Shown: piece by piece, positions 36,701-51,700 of the stretch | How the letters are laid out: each line of letters starts with the position of its first letter | Position numbering within the stretch: position 1 is the first letter of the stretch | Source of the DNA: Ryuthela nishihirai | Lineage: Eukaryota > Arthropoda > Arachnida > Araneae > Heptathelidae | DNA: 64,000 nt | Assembly: GCA_038380435.1 (NCBI GenBank) | Contig: JAWZYU010000013.1 | Location: forward strand, 15,265,901-15,329,900 | Reading direction: 5' to 3' | Notes under the pieces: model-generated | Database searches by the model: none | What the model was told of the DNA's origin: nothing | Seen by the model: only the letters and a program-made list of their open reading frames with translations | Program-made: the position numbers and the translations under genes

Positions 36701-39700
36701 AATCAGTATTAAAATGAAGCAATCCCATGGCCAAGTGGTTAGCATGCTTGGCTACTGATCTAAGGGACCTGGGTTCGAGCCCCGGGTAAGGCATGGATGT
36801 GCATGTTGTTTTTCTGCTGAGGTCTTGCCATCCTCTCAGACCTTCTACTCTGGCATATAAACTGACAGGCTCCTGTCAGACCTCTGTGCAAGCAGCTGCT
36901 TGAGGGGGTATTTTTTTTTATTATTATTTATTAAAATGAAATATAACTCATGGGTGATAAACCTGGATAATACTGGAACTAAAGAAGTGTTTTTATTTGC
37001 TTTTTAACCTTTCCTGGGTCAAGGACATCTATAGACTTTTTTGTACAACACATGAAACTTCGATTTTAAAAAAATTGCCGTTTGAAAATTTTCTAACATA
37101 CATCTTTTAAAAATACGTGATTCAATCTTGAAAAGTAATATTTTCTTTTTTCATTTGATGCATATTTCATTAAATTATAATATAAATAATTCAGTAAAGC
37201 CATCTGATTGCTATATTTTAGAAGCACTATATGGTATTCACCGTCCCGTGGCCGAGTGGTTAGCACGCTTGGCTACTGATCTAAGGGACCTGGGTTCGAG
37301 CCCCGGATTAGGCATGGATGTGTGTGTCGTTTTTCTGCTGAGTCCTGCCATCCTCTCAGATCTCCTACTGTGGCATATAAACTGACAGGCTCCTGTCAGA
37401 CCTCTGTGGCAAGCAGCTGCTTGAGGGGGTATTTATTTATTTAATTTTATATGGTATTCATGATTTGTTTGTTAACATCACTCTATATTGAAGCAATAAT
37501 CTGATTTAAGCTCACAAGTTTGATTTGAACTATTATCAACATATCTTTCCTTAAATTTTTGAAAATCTCCTAAAACAAAAAACTGCTATATTTAACAACA
37601 GAAGACTTTGGAAGTAATTATGAAATAGTACCTATTTTTTCTGTATACCACTATAAAAACTGTTATTAAAATTAATATGTTACTACAATGTTCATATTTC
37701 ATATTTCAATAAAATTCAGAATTAAATTCTCTTTAATTTGGTATATAACACGACCTATTTTTGTTGATTAGTTATTTATTAAAAATATTCTAAAGTTGAC
37801 TTGTTTATTGGACTCTGCAACAAACCTGGACTTTTCTCAAAGTATGGTATGGAGAAAAAAAATTACAAAACAGAAGAAATGTTTACTCTAAACAAGAGAA
37901 TTTTTTTTTTGTTATGCAAAAATAAATAGCCTTTCTATTCATGTGCATTATAATCATTTCTATCTATTATTGTTTTTGAAATAAATTTTTATTTGTGATG
38001 CCAGAGGCATTTTTTTTACCTCATGACTCTAAAAAAGTTCTATTATAATAAAACTAGTCATCTTTTTTTCGTTAAATATTTTATTTTCAGAAAATCCAGA
38101 ATTAAAATGCTGATTAATTTGGCATATGCCATAATTCTTTTGATTAGTTATTTGACAAAAAAGTTCTAAAGTAATTTTTTTGCATGATCAGAGGGGGAAA
38201 AAATAGCTGGACCTGGGAAGGTTCAAGGATTTTTCTATTGCTTTTATTTGAACGAGATGAAATTTGTCAATAAAATTAATTTGCAATATTTTTCTACTAT
38301 ATTAAACAGATGGGGATTGATTAAATGCATCAGTGATAGAGAGGGGAAGTTATGAGCAAATGCAAAAGGTTGTGTAGCCTTACAATTTATTTGCTTTTAC
38401 TTTCAAAATCCTTTCAAAAACACTCAGTTATTGGACACCTGTCGAAAAATGGCAAAAGGAAAATTCCTGCAACAAGTTATCAGTGACATTTTCTCAGATT
38501 ATTGACCCCTTGATTAGCCACCGCTAAATAAATGTGTAAAATATTTTGCCAGATGACCTCAAAAATGCCAATTGACCACATTTGAGTATGCCCTGCGGAG
38601 CTGAACATCTAACACACAGAGAGCCAGTTACAACTTATATTGGTGCAGGAGTTTATATTTTACTGAAATTTCTTTGTTAGACTGAAATATGTTTGAAAGG
38701 AAGATTTTTTTTTTACCAACATTTTATTGAAAGTTTCAGAATTGAGAAATATTGAGAGGCAACTAGAGGGCATACTCATTGGAAGGAAGATAGTTTAGCC
38801 AGTCCAGCACTAGCTTTTTGCTGTCCAGAGTGAAGTGGGGCTTTGTCCCCACCCCCTCTTCCAAGTCTGATTTTAAGATATTTATGATAAATTCAGCTAA
38901 ATTTTATGTTGCTTTTTAAAAGCAATCAAGAATCATCTGCTCAATAAACAAATTGTACTTATTTAGGTCTATCTTACTGAAGGTATTGGTAGTTAATTTT
39001 TTTACATAGCAACTACAATTGTCCTATTTGTATTTATTGCTTCTTCTATACAATAAGTTTTATCCTATCTAAGTAAAACTAAAATAAAAATTTGCTATCA
39101 TCTAAAAATGCATTTCTAAAAAAGCAAAATATAATGAGCATTTACTTGTAAAAATATTTATTGCTTCCTTTCAAAGCTCTATTGAAGCAATTAATTGAAA
39201 TGCAAGATTTTACCATCTTGCTGACAAAACAAAATGCTAAAAGACAGTTATTAATGACATTGAAATGAAAACAGTTAAGTCTAATGTGCATACAGACAGT
39301 AATATGAGATAAACAACTCTCATTTTGGTGGTGAACTTGGCTCATGGTTATAAAAATTTTGGTCCCAAGTTGCAGCAGGAAAATGCTGGTGATGCACTAT
39401 CTAGTTCCTCTTTACTATATCTATGGCACAATTAAATTTTTTGGCAGAGGATATTGTCACTAAAACACCTTTATTTTTGGCGACCCCTAACTGGAGAGAG
39501 ATGAAGGAATAGCCCATCTTTAACTTTTGTTTATAACCCACATCACTTTCCTTGTCATAAGATTGGATATATAACTTGTTACAACTGGCTTAAAGGTTAA
39601 CAAAATATGGTAGAACAAATGCCTGCAAACTTCTTTCCTCTGGAGGGTATATGCAGTATATAACTTCCAATGCAGTTTTCAAATCATGTTTTTGCCTCTC

Positions 39701-42700
39701 TTATCCTTATTAGCATTCTGAAAGGGGGGGAGGGGAAAGATGTAATGTTTTAATGTCTTAAAATACAAACTTATTCTTTCTAACTGCACTGCTGCAATTA
39801 TATCTGACTAGCAGAATTAGCATTGCTCAGCCTTAATGACTCAGAGTAGCATGCTTCCAGGTGTATTCTGAATGTGTGCACAGACAGCTGTTTATGTCTG
39901 GAGTAACATCACTGGTGGCAGCAGTTATTGGCTCTCTGTAATTCTACATGTACTCAACTGATCAATGCAGAATTTAGTGTGGTGGTCCCAGTAGCTGTGT
40001 AAGGTTTATTGATTGGGTTCCTGGCTGTGATAGATTAGCATTAAACCCACAAATTCTAAACTCTCTGGGGATGCTGCAGTCGCCTATCTTATGAATGGAG
40101 TGTAATCAAGACTTAGGCTTGGTGTAGGTATTCTGTATAACTGGCAAACTATGATTGGCTGATGAGCAATAAAAACCTTACATACAATGATTGGTCAAAA
40201 AATAAGAAACCTTACCTCAATATCATACAGGACCAATGTGCACCTTCAGAACAGCTTGAATTACACATGGCATAGACTAGATGAATGTCTAAAAGGTGTA
40301 TGGTGTGACATGAATCTATTCCTGTTCAATGTAGTACATATGCAGTTCTTTCAGGGTCAAGGGCAGTAGAGTTATTATTTATGGGGTTCCACAAATTTTC
40401 GTGTGGTTCAGATTAGGTGACTAGGGCAGAAAGGGAAGATGACTGAATTTTCCGTAATGTTCCTCAAACCATTCTCAGACAGATTTTGCATGATGAACTG
40501 TTGCATTATCATCTTGAAACTGCTTATCTTTCTCGGAGAAAAAATTAAGCATGGCAGGATGTACACAATCAGATTCATTGTTTAAATTATTCTGTGATGT
40601 TTTATTGATCCTTCAGACATACTAGCAGATCCAATCCATGCTATGGAACAATTCTATGATTAGTCTTCACACAACTCCCTCCCCAGCAACTTGTACAGTG
40701 AATGTGACATGAGAGGTCCACTGTTTCATGAAGTTGGTGCTACAATCTAGATCTGCCATCTGCATAAAAGAGCACATGATTCATCTGACAACATAAATTT
40801 TTTCCAGTCCTCTACAGTTCACTCATGCCTCTCCCAAAACTATCGATGCTTACCCATTTCTGGCTGACAATAAAAGGTCTCTGAAAAGGGTGCCAACTGC
40901 CAAACCATAAAATATCTGAGTTTCCTCACACTGTTTAAACTGATATGGGTTTATTGTGACCTATGTTGAAAGCAGAGGTCATTTGGTTCACAACTGAATA
41001 TTAGTTTTCCTCTAGTACTTCATGATCCATTCTGCAGTACTGTATATCTGCCACAATTGCTTCTGTCAGATGTCAAGATTGTCTCTAATACCCTTTAAAA
41101 GATTGTAGCCTTGGAGAGTCTTGTGATTTACATTGTTTTGGCTATGGTTGCATCAGCCCATTGAGCATCAACAATAACACTTTTTGAACACAGGTTATAT
41201 CGTGTCTTTCTCATCTCACGATTGAGTGTTGGCCAGTGGTGATGTTGCTTGTATTTAAGATGTTCATGGAGTCTGTGATCTTTTTCATATATATTTATAT
41301 TGCAGTTATGGTAAATAGTACACTATTTCTAACTTTTTGGCCAGGCAATGTATTTTTTCAAGTATTGTACAAAAACTTTCAAAAACATCTACCACAATAT
41401 AATTAATACCTAAAAATAGCTCAGATCATTATTTGAAATTAATATTAATTATTGTATCTTAAACATACTTACTCTTTTAGTTCAGCAAGAACTTGGGCAA
41501 TATTTGCTTGTGATGCCAACCTAATCATGATATCCAGCTTTTCTAACTTCACATAAATAGGATCATTGTACTTGACAAAGAATACCTTCATTTCATGCTT
41601 TAAAATATCTGGCCTATTGAGATAAGAATAAAAGCACTTTTAGTAGGCAGTTTTGTAACAAAATTACTCATTTTATAAACTGAATAATTATAAAAAAAAT
41701 TTGGTCACTTCTGAGTTGAATATCTAGAGAATAGTTAATCATGCACATCTGAAATTTCCAGATAGGTTAGGGAATCACATGCTTGGAAAAAATATGTTTT
41801 GTCTGCCAATTTGCCTGGTACTTGCAAAATAAGATATAAATATTAGATTATTTGTTCTTTGGCAGCAGAATCATGATGCCAAAAGAATAGTAAAGTGTTA
41901 ACCTAGTAAAACCATATTACTCCACTGAAGCAGCACTATGACAGTATTTAACCATTTCCAGTAGTAGACCTCAGTTTCTGTCTATTTTAAGCTGAAGCAA
42001 ACATTTCCCTTACAAAGAAAACAGATCAAGTACTGTTAAGTTGTTTAAAGAAGCAGCTGTGAGACTGATTATATAAGTAAAATGTGAATGGACTTTCTCA
42101 AAGGTAAATTATTTTAATTCATTTTTAATATCCAAAATAGCCAAGAAGTAAAAAAAATGAGACTAGAAAGAGTTAAGAGTATTATATAAACAGGATTTGT
42201 TGTGACTCATGTTGCACCCAAGCTGTTGTGATCTAATGAAAAAAATCTGAAGAAACAGGTAGCACCTGTGATGGACAAGGGATAGGGAGGTCAAAAGTAG
42301 TGGAGATCATAACAGCCAAGTTCCATCATGGAAGATGAAAGCATAAATGTAACAGGAAAGGCTAGAACTCATACTTTCAATAGCCTCCTTGATTTGTCAG
42401 TCTTGACTCTATTAGAAGTACCCTGCAGCACCCTAAAAATGTTCATCTGTAATTTTAGTGTCCAGACTATGGTGTTAAATGATCCAGAAGAGCAAATTTG
42501 CTTTCAGTTGCTTCAGTTCTTGGCATGATTGGAAATTGACAAACATTGGTCCAGTAAGGTGAACAGACAATGCCCACTTCAGTCTGACTTGTGCATTGGG
42601 TTGTTACTTTTTTGCACACAGTGGACTAAATATCCAGGTCACAAGGGCTGAGAAGATTGGAGGAAGGGGACCCACTGGACAGATGTTAGGAAACAATAGT

Positions 42701-45700
42701 AGGCTCCCATCAAAGTCATCCAGCATGTTCTTTAGTGTGCACGTGTTCTGCTTTCCCACACACAGAGCTACACTTATATCCCATCCAATGGATGGCAACC
42801 TTTCCAAGCCTATCAGTGTTCCCGTTCTCAATGAGAGCAGGGTGGAAGTTGAACAAAGGTAAATATCAACACTAGTACAGGTGGGATTTGAACCTGGGAA
42901 TTGCAGATTATGAGCCTGGTGCACTACCAACTGAGCCAACCCTGCCCCCTGGCTTGTATTGTGTGGACAGAGATAAACCCTTATATGACTGTTGAGAAAC
43001 CAAAGTGTAAGGCTCAAGTCACTATCTAGTGTGGCTTCATGGCAGACTTTATCATTGGATTGATTTTCATTGAAAAAATTATAATAACAGCACAGAAGAT
43101 ATGCCCTGTGACAGCTGAATGGTTCACAGATTGATCTCCAATACTGTTGTGCTAGCATGACAGGTGAAAGGTCTGTTGCATACCACAAACCCCAATCTTC
43201 TTGCAAAACAGAACATCATATGTCAGGATTGCTCTGGAGGACCACTTTGAGAGAATATTTTGAGTATAAAATTATTTCCAGACATTTTCAGAATGAATGC
43301 TCCCCAGAGCATTCATTGCTCACTCCTATGGACCATGCCCATTTGGGCTCCTGACTTTACAGAATTTCTAGGCCAAGGTATCTCAAAGCACAAGTGTATC
43401 TTATCAGCTCCCATACAATTTCTGAACTCAAGGACAATCATATACTACTGGATAAGCTATTCATCACTGCTGAAATGTCATCACCCAGCAGATGTAACAT
43501 CTCCTGGATAATAAGAGGAACTGCATTGTGAAACTGTAGCAACATTTATACCCAATGAAAGGTATATGCATCTTCAACAGAGGGAATAAGAGAATGTCTC
43601 ATTCCTGAGTGCATGGTTTTCAGGAATATATATATATATAAATGGGAATTTCCTACAAATTTTATGACATGCATGACAACTATTCTGAAGAGATTTGATT
43701 TAGAATTGAAAGAGGTTCTTTATACTTACATTGAAATAATTCACCTGCACTGTTAATACAAGTGTTATGAGGGGAGTTAATAAATAAGATGATTTAAGCA
43801 TATCAGCAAAATAGTTTATTTCAGAAACACAAACATACACTATTTTTCAATGTAATCAACTTCCTAGATCTACAAAGTTCAGATACTAAGAGGCTTTTTA
43901 GTTCCATTAGAGGAAAAATCTTTTTGGTAAAGAGCATAGTCAATATGCATCACAAGACAGTAGCTTGTGAGATGTTTCATGGCTAACATCTTATTCAGCA
44001 CAAATTTCATCCAATGTCATGTGTCAATTCTCTGAACTTCACTGACACATTGAATTCTACACTATTCTTTCACTGGAACATTGCTGCTACTTCACCTGCT
44101 ACACTTGTGCAACAGTTTCTGAATAGTTTATACTACTCACACACATTTTTGATGATAAACATGTGTTCATCAAGTTCCCTTGGCAATTATATGGCAAATT
44201 TTGCTTTAAAGCATTCTGATTACAAAAATCAAATGCATTTTTATATTCAATTACAGTAAAGTATGAAAAAAAGCAGCCATTTTGAACTGTCTGACAATAT
44301 TGATAAATCTCAATGCAGGTACTGTTAGGGATTATAGTTACATGCCTGACACTCCAGACTGAGACAATGCAGTAATAAGGGAAAATAGTAATGAGTACAT
44401 AAGTTGGAATATCAGTGTGTAAAAAATGTAAATTCACCTCATTTATTGACTCATCCTTGTACATGCAGGAAATTTATCTAGACTTATTACAATCTAATTT
44501 GAATTCTTGATGCATACATTATTCATGATGTATGCTCAAAGATGACAATTTTTTGTTTGCAAGTTGCATTGAAGTAAAACTAGTCATATGCTATCAAAAG
44601 GAGGAAAACATATAATTTATAAATTACAATGAAGAATTGTTCAAGATATTTCTCAACACTGACCAATTTTAAATAGAAGCTACATAGAGAAGATTGAAAA
44701 TTGCCAATATTAAATACCTTTTCTGATATCATGGGTTGAGTCTTACATGCCCACATAAATCACCTAAATTATTAGTTTATATTAAAAAGACAAAGTATAA
44801 TAATTGATTGTATGCAAGAGTTAAAAATGTTCCATTCATTCTTTCAATTATGCTGGAATGAGAAAAAACATTAAAAGCAACCTTATTATTTCATTTCTTG
44901 CATGTACAAACTACCAATAGGCTGCCCCTTCAGATCCTTGATCTTATAAATTATGTGATCAGTGTTCAGAACTTGAGCAATTTCAAAAATCTTGTCTGTA
45001 AAATTAGGCAGTATCCCCATTTTAAACATTCTCTTATACTTTGTGATTCACACCCTGCCACCAACTTTAAATTTTACTTTCATAACAGATTTTAAATTCA
45101 TTTACCAAATAGATTAAAATAACACACTATCTTTGCTTTTCTTCAAACGTGTTTCTTTTGGAGTCATTTTTATCCATCTGTGATAAGAAGTATTTGAATG
45201 AAATTAAAAATTCCTCCATTCCACCCCAAATATGAGGCCTTTGAGATGCAATGTAACAACTATTTCTACAAAAATAAATTATAAATTTAGCTTTAAAAAA
45301 ATAGTAAATTTTACCTTTTCTGCACTATGAGATTTATGTTACGAAGAGCAACATACTGAACTTCCGGTTCGCTTGAAAGAAGAGTAACAAGTGGAGGGGC
45401 TAACTTTTTTGTTAGAGTAGTTACAAAATCTGAATCAGGACTCATCATCTCCATAAGCTTCATTAACACCTACATGACACAAATATCAGCCTAAATGTGC
45501 AAACTTTATACAAAAATTCAAAGCATTTAAAACAATTTTCAAAGTCTAATAATAAAATTTCTTTTGTCATTCAACTGTTAAAAATACATTATAGAAATAT
45601 TTTAAACTGTTGAACATTATTTGTCTAATCCAGATATATGCAACCCATCACTCGTGAGCACCAGTAGCTCATGAGCTGGTAAAAAGTAATCGACAATGCA

Positions 45701-48700
45701 AAATTTCATATGCTGTTAGTGACAATGCTCTGTTTGCCACTAAAAGCTCTAAAATATTTCTGACAGCCATACAAAAATGATCAATATTTTAACCAGCACA
45801 CAACTGCCAAAAGTTTGGAAGAATGGAAATGAATTTCTCCTCTTTCATATTTCTCCATCAATAGCTTCTTCATTCATAATTTATAACTGAAAAAGCAATG
45901 GCAGTGTGATACTAGATCATCTGCAGTCACAGCCATTTGAGGTTCTAAATTGATTCCCATTATAGGTAGGGGCCTGATCTGAAAGTAACATGGGGTGGCA
46001 CTGAGGAAACGTGCAAGAGAAATTTGGGGCCATTCAATGAAGTATCTGGGGAATTACAGGGCCAAAAATCTGTTGAGAGATAACTCTTTCTAAAGTTTGC
46101 ACAGTATTAAAGCAGTGCCCAACAATGAGTGAACATGCTGAATCAACACACTGTAGAAGGAATGGAGAAATTCTCTACTGGTGTCTGTCAGTTCATTTGT
46201 CCACCTCCATCTGAATACCACTATTATTTGTGATGATTTATTAAAACATGTTAACATTTCCCATTTCTATGCTAAAAAACACTTAAAATAATCTTTCAAA
46301 TTAAAATACTGTGATGTTCCAGTTGGTAACCACTGGAACAAGTTGCTGTTAAACTTCAGCAGCAGCAGCAGCAGCAATAATCATTCTCTTATTTATTATA
46401 TCTTTATATTATCTCAAACTATGGAATAACCACTGAAATAAGTTGCTGTTAAACCTCAGCAGCAATAATCATCATTCTCTTATTTGGAATTGGAATCTTA
46501 TTGACAATTTAGAAGTATTTGGTGCTTGCAAAGTCAGTCTTTTGATACCCTGGTGCTTTCCCCTTAAAATAGTTGCATACTCCTAATCTATCAGTATGAC
46601 ACATTGCATTTTGTATTCAGATACTCGTTTCAATAATCAAATTTCTTACAGAGATATAATAAAAAAAAATGCTTCAGACCATTTCCAATTAAATACATTG
46701 AAACTATGTTGAAGTTCTTTGTTGTATTTAATCCAACAGATGTGTTTGATGCTTAAGAAATTTTCCAATTACTTTTGAGTTTGTTTATACACAAATTACA
46801 TTTTCAATGTTTTAAAAAATGTAAATATATTTTTTAAAAATTAAAAAAAAAAAAACCTTTTTGTATGTACCCTAAAAAGTAGAAAATAAACCTAAAATGT
46901 CTTTATGGTGCAATCAGTCACTGAATCTGTATTCACTTTAAAGGAAATAGGGCACTGGCAATCTTGCTGAGTAGGCAAATCGACACCTTATCTTCCTTTG
47001 AAGTGAATATGAACTCAGTGATTGATTGCACCACCAATACGTTTAGGTTTATTTTTACTTTTTATGCTGCATAGTTTTTTTTTTTAATTTATTTACATTT
47101 TTTGTTCTTAAAAACACATACCTTAAGAAACTTTGATATGTGACTCACAGGCATCAACCATACTTTTCCTCTCCTTTTTTGGAGTCATGTTTTAAGTAGC
47201 CAATGACATTGGGGATGTCACAAGCTTTAAGATATAGCTTGTTAAGGTCAACCACCTGAAATTTCCATCCTCTCCTTTGGGGGAGGGGGGAAGAATTGTG
47301 AGGGCATAATTCGAAGTAGTCTATGATGGTCCTCTTGAGCTTTCATTTCACACATAACTATAGGTCCTCACATTCGGAAGATATAGAAGAATGATTTTCA
47401 CATTTCTCCTTTTTTAGGGGAAATAAATCAAGGGGGGGTATATTTTTAATGTACACAGCATTCCCCATGTCACAAGCTTTCATTTGACATAGCTTGTTAT
47501 GTTTGGCCCTTGCATTCCGAAGATATAGAGGAATTTTTATTACCTGCAACACTCCCCACATCAAAGCCTTCATTTAATGCATAGCTCTTGCATTCCAAAG
47601 ATATAGCAGAACAATATTTTTGTATTTCCCCTTTTTTAGGGAAAAGGAGGAATTTTTTAGGGAGGGAGAAAGCATGGGGGTGCAATTTTTATTAATAAAT
47701 ATTTATTTATAACAATCCAATGGCATTCCCTTCATCACAAGCTTTCATCTGACACAGCTCGTTACTTTTGGCACTCGCTTTCTGGAGATATAGTGGAAAA
47801 ATCATTTTATTTCTTTTTTTAGGGGGAAAGAAAGCATAGTTGTTAATTTTCCATAGCCTATGACACTCACTGCACCATTAGCTTGTTACTTTCAGACTTG
47901 TGTTCTGGAGATACAGTGGAACAATCATTTCCATATTTCCCTTTTCAAGGGGAAGAAAGCATGGCGGAGTTAAATTTTTTTATAGCCTATGACACTCCCA
48001 GCATCAAAAGTTTTCATTTGACACATGCATTATTAAATTTTGTCTGATGCATTTGAAAGATAAGGTGGAACAATTGTTTTGGCAAATCCCCAAACGACAA
48101 ATGACAAGCAAAAACCAATAGGAAGATTTGCAAAAGCAAGAAGCGATAGCAAAAGCAATAAGTTGACTTTGTCAAACTTTCAAAAATAACAAATGGACAC
48201 TAAAAGTATTCCATACAAGAGCACAACATACATATGGAATAGATGCACCAAAGAACTTCATTATTCATAGGTCTCTCACTCTCAACCACAAAACGTTTTG
48301 CCACCAACAAAATTTCGACTCAACCTTAACACAGAACTTTGAAGAATTATCCACCAGAGAAACTAGCAGTAATATGCTTCTTAACTGCCAAAATATGAAG
48401 ACATAAATTATGTTTCAGATTCCGCCAATGGAAGGACTGTCCCACTTGTCTAGCATACTTGAGAAATCAAAATAAATGGGAAACTTCTGTTAACAGAGAA
48501 AACAATAAATTCCTCGAAAAGAAAAAAGTAATCTCTATTACAGAACATAATTTCAAGCTACCATCTAAGCAATTATCTCAATCCACATCTTTCCAAATTT
48601 TGTTGACAACTGCTGTCTTTTAAAAATCTGAACTCCACAAATTTTACTTGAAAAAAAAAAAGTTTTCCATCTGTGCTTTTCAAAATACTTGTTTCACATT

Positions 48701-51700
48701 AAAAAATCTGGCAACTTCATCCTCATTCATTAAGAAATTGTTCTATCACATTTCCTTATGGCAAACAATTTCAGTCATGTGGTTGATTATTGTGTACATC
48801 TCTCAAGTTAGATGGCTGTCTTCACTGTTGAACACACTTATTTGAACTATAAACCTTCAAGTTTTGAAATATCTATTTCACAAATCACTCATTAAAAAAA
48901 CATGAATAGAAGGATGACTCTCAAAGTTCCCAGTAAGAAAATCAAATAAAGACCAACTCAATACCATTATCATGCCTGAATTGAAACAATCAGCAATATT
49001 GTTTTATAGTATCATAGATTATTATATTGATTAGTAAACAAATATGCTTAAATTTTAAAATATTTCTGATACTTCTTTGTCCAGAGCAACAAAGTTTTAT
49101 TATGCAATAACACTAGTAAAACTAATTATATTTCAAAATCTATTTGAAAAATAAGGAACAAAAAAAAAGTGAATAATTTGTATTAAAAACAGTTAAATAG
49201 TGTGTTTAACCACATAATATTCAAGATATTTACAACTTATTTAGCAGTTAGAATATATGATTACCAGAGTTAAGAAGAGAATTTTATTCCCATTTTTAAC
49301 ATAATATGAAATCATCTAAGGATTGTAATTTTGAAATAATTTGTCTCCCTTTTCTTAATAATACACAGGAAATTTCTTAATAGGATGTATAATATTAAGC
49401 AAGAATATCTGAAATAATGGATAATAATTTTAGGTAATGGCACAATCAGCTAGCAGAATTTGTGAGTTGTTCATTAAATATCCAAGGTTTGATGTTTCAT
49501 GCAGTTTAGTAGTTCCTGGTCTAAATTTTAATAATAATACTATGCATTTCATGATACTTACCTTTACAGCAGACAAAACAACTGCAGCATTAGCATGAGC
49601 AAGACGTGGTGTAACTCTTTCAGCAATACTGAAAAAAAGACAGATTCCATACATTTTATTCAAGTTAAAAGATAAAACATGGGAACATATACAGTCGTAT
49701 CAGAATAATATGACCACCCACGGAATCACAGTGTACCCACCCAGGTGCATCACAGGGTGCACATGACAAGGTAGACCACACAGAGATATAAGCAGCTGGC
49801 CAAGACAGATGAGCTATTGCATAACGTGAGCACAATGGGCAGAGGTATTGATTTGAGGAACGTTTAAAAAGGAATGATCATCGGCTACTGTGCCAAGAGT
49901 GGAAGCACCTTGGAAGCAGCAGATTTTGTGGGCTGTTCGTGAGGTGCTGTAGTAAGAGTGTACCAAGAATGGACCACTGGCAGACTGAGTACCTCCAGAC
50001 GTCATAACTGTGCGACCCCAGAGGAGAAAGTCACCTCCGTTGACTGGTAAAGGGCAATCAATGCGCAACAGTGCAGCAATTGATCACTCAAATGAATGCT
50101 GGGGCACCCAGGCACGTGTCCCCGATAACAGTAGAGAGAAACCTGCTATGTATGGGTCTCCGGAGTCAATGCTGCATATAAGTGCCCATGTTAATCAAAG
50201 TCCATCGGCAATGACGCCTGCAGTTCTCACGGGACTACCGTCATTGGACAGTGGAAAAAGGTTGCCTTCGCTGATGAATTGAGATTTCTACTCCACAGAA
50301 GTGACAGGCAGTGGCAGATACTGCATCAGACACATGAGAACCAACACCTGGACACACTTGTCGGTCAAGTACAGGTACCACTGGATGGGTCCCTGAATGC
50401 CAATGGCTACCTGTCCATCCTCTCTGACCACATGCATTCCTTCATGTTGGTTTACTCTGGTGGTGATGGTGTCTACCAACAGGACAATGTGCCTTGCCAT
50501 GTCGCTACTAAGGTGGTGCATGACTGGTTCCAGGAACACGACAGTGATGTCTCCATTCTCCCTTGGCTGGCAAAATTGCCTGACCTCAATTCCATAGAGC
50601 ACTTGTGGAACCATTTGGATTGACAGGTTCGACATGTGGACCCACAAGCACGTCATCTCCGGAACCTCCATGCACTGCTGGAGTCCAAATGGGCAAGTGT
50701 GCCTCTGGCAACCTTCCAGGGTCTCATTGCGACCATGCCACGCTGTCTTGCCATTGTCATCCAGGCGAAGGGTGGTTATTACCATTATTAGGTAGGTGGT
50801 CATATTATTCTGATATGACTGTGTATATGAGGGCAACTAAATAATTTATCTATCTAAACCTGAAAATCATGATACCCAAATTTTAACATGACATTTCAAA
50901 AACATGAATTTTTCCTGATAAATCTGATTAACTCAAAATTTTTCCTAAAATATCAAAATTTAAATATAAATGCATAAAACAGAGCTAACAACCTTACATG
51001 ATGAAAATTGGGAGCTGTAAGAATAAAAATTCAGAGCAATTAAGAGTACTTACATCAACTAATAAATTCCACTATTCAATGCAACTTATGTAATGTATTG
51101 ATTATTAATTGTTATTAATTATTACTGATTAAGTTAAATTTCAACAATATCAAAAAGTATGCAGGTCACAGATTTTGGCTGTGGCTTCCCATGCTGCATT
51201 TTAAAAGTTATCATTACCAATCAAAGAACTTTCTCAAAAAACCATGGGCAACTATTCACCAAACGATCCAGAATTGGTGTCATCAGATTTTCACTTGTTT
51301 AGGAAATTCAAGAAGCATTTCCAAAGAACAACACCTTTCACTGGCTGATGCTGTCAAAGAGGTAGTCGCAAAGTGGCTTCAGGAGCAGGATGCATCCTTC
51401 TATTTGCAGGTTTTGGATAAGTTGATTGACCGTTATGACAAGTGTCTCAACATGTCTAGGGCTAATATGAAAAAATACACAAATTTGAGGACATTTCCTG
51501 TATATTGTCTTCAGTGCAAGTACCTGCCTTCTGCAGAAATTTAATAGGGAATCTTACTTTCTGACTTACCTTTGTACAAATACATATACATAATACTAAA
51601 TTTCTTGTTATCTTGATTACAAAGGGTCCATGCTTCAGAATTATAGCAAACATTAGAAAGGGCCAAACTATTATATAGCCTAATTTTAGTAGTTAGGTGT

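Larger units (their letters stand above)
33452..41472 (-). other. 8 kb intron with Tc1, two SINE B copies, Jockey-like LINE and AT-rich repeats
   Basis: Contains the Tc1 copy 40185-41350, SINEs 36719-36928 and 37241-37447, LINE 35044-36331, AT-rich dispersed repeat 37480-38450 and a C-run/A-run tract at 34269-34290. 33790-33842 holds a short tandem duplication of a cccaagctttc unit. Nothing is recognised in 38460-39860. Confidence 0.7.
45470..49561 (-). other. intron with palindrome/tandem-repeat element
   Basis: Contains the 46855-48090 repeat element and a tandem duplication with a CAG run at 46325-46483. 48090-48650 shows scattered open reading but no family I can name. The remainder is AT-rich and unrecognised. 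Confidence 0.6.

Noticed and set aside
36719..37310. tRNA genes at the SINE B heads
   Set aside because: Pol III A and B boxes are good, but no closed acceptor stem is visible and the sequence continues into a repeated SINE body with target duplications.
43780..44470. Mariner-type element on the minus strand
   Set aside because: The left part resembles mariner ends (atttttcaatgtaatcaac), but the 121-codon frame has no recognisable transposase motif.
48090..48650. Possible retroelement coding remnant
   Set aside because: Readable peptides exist in several frames but none matches a family I can name.
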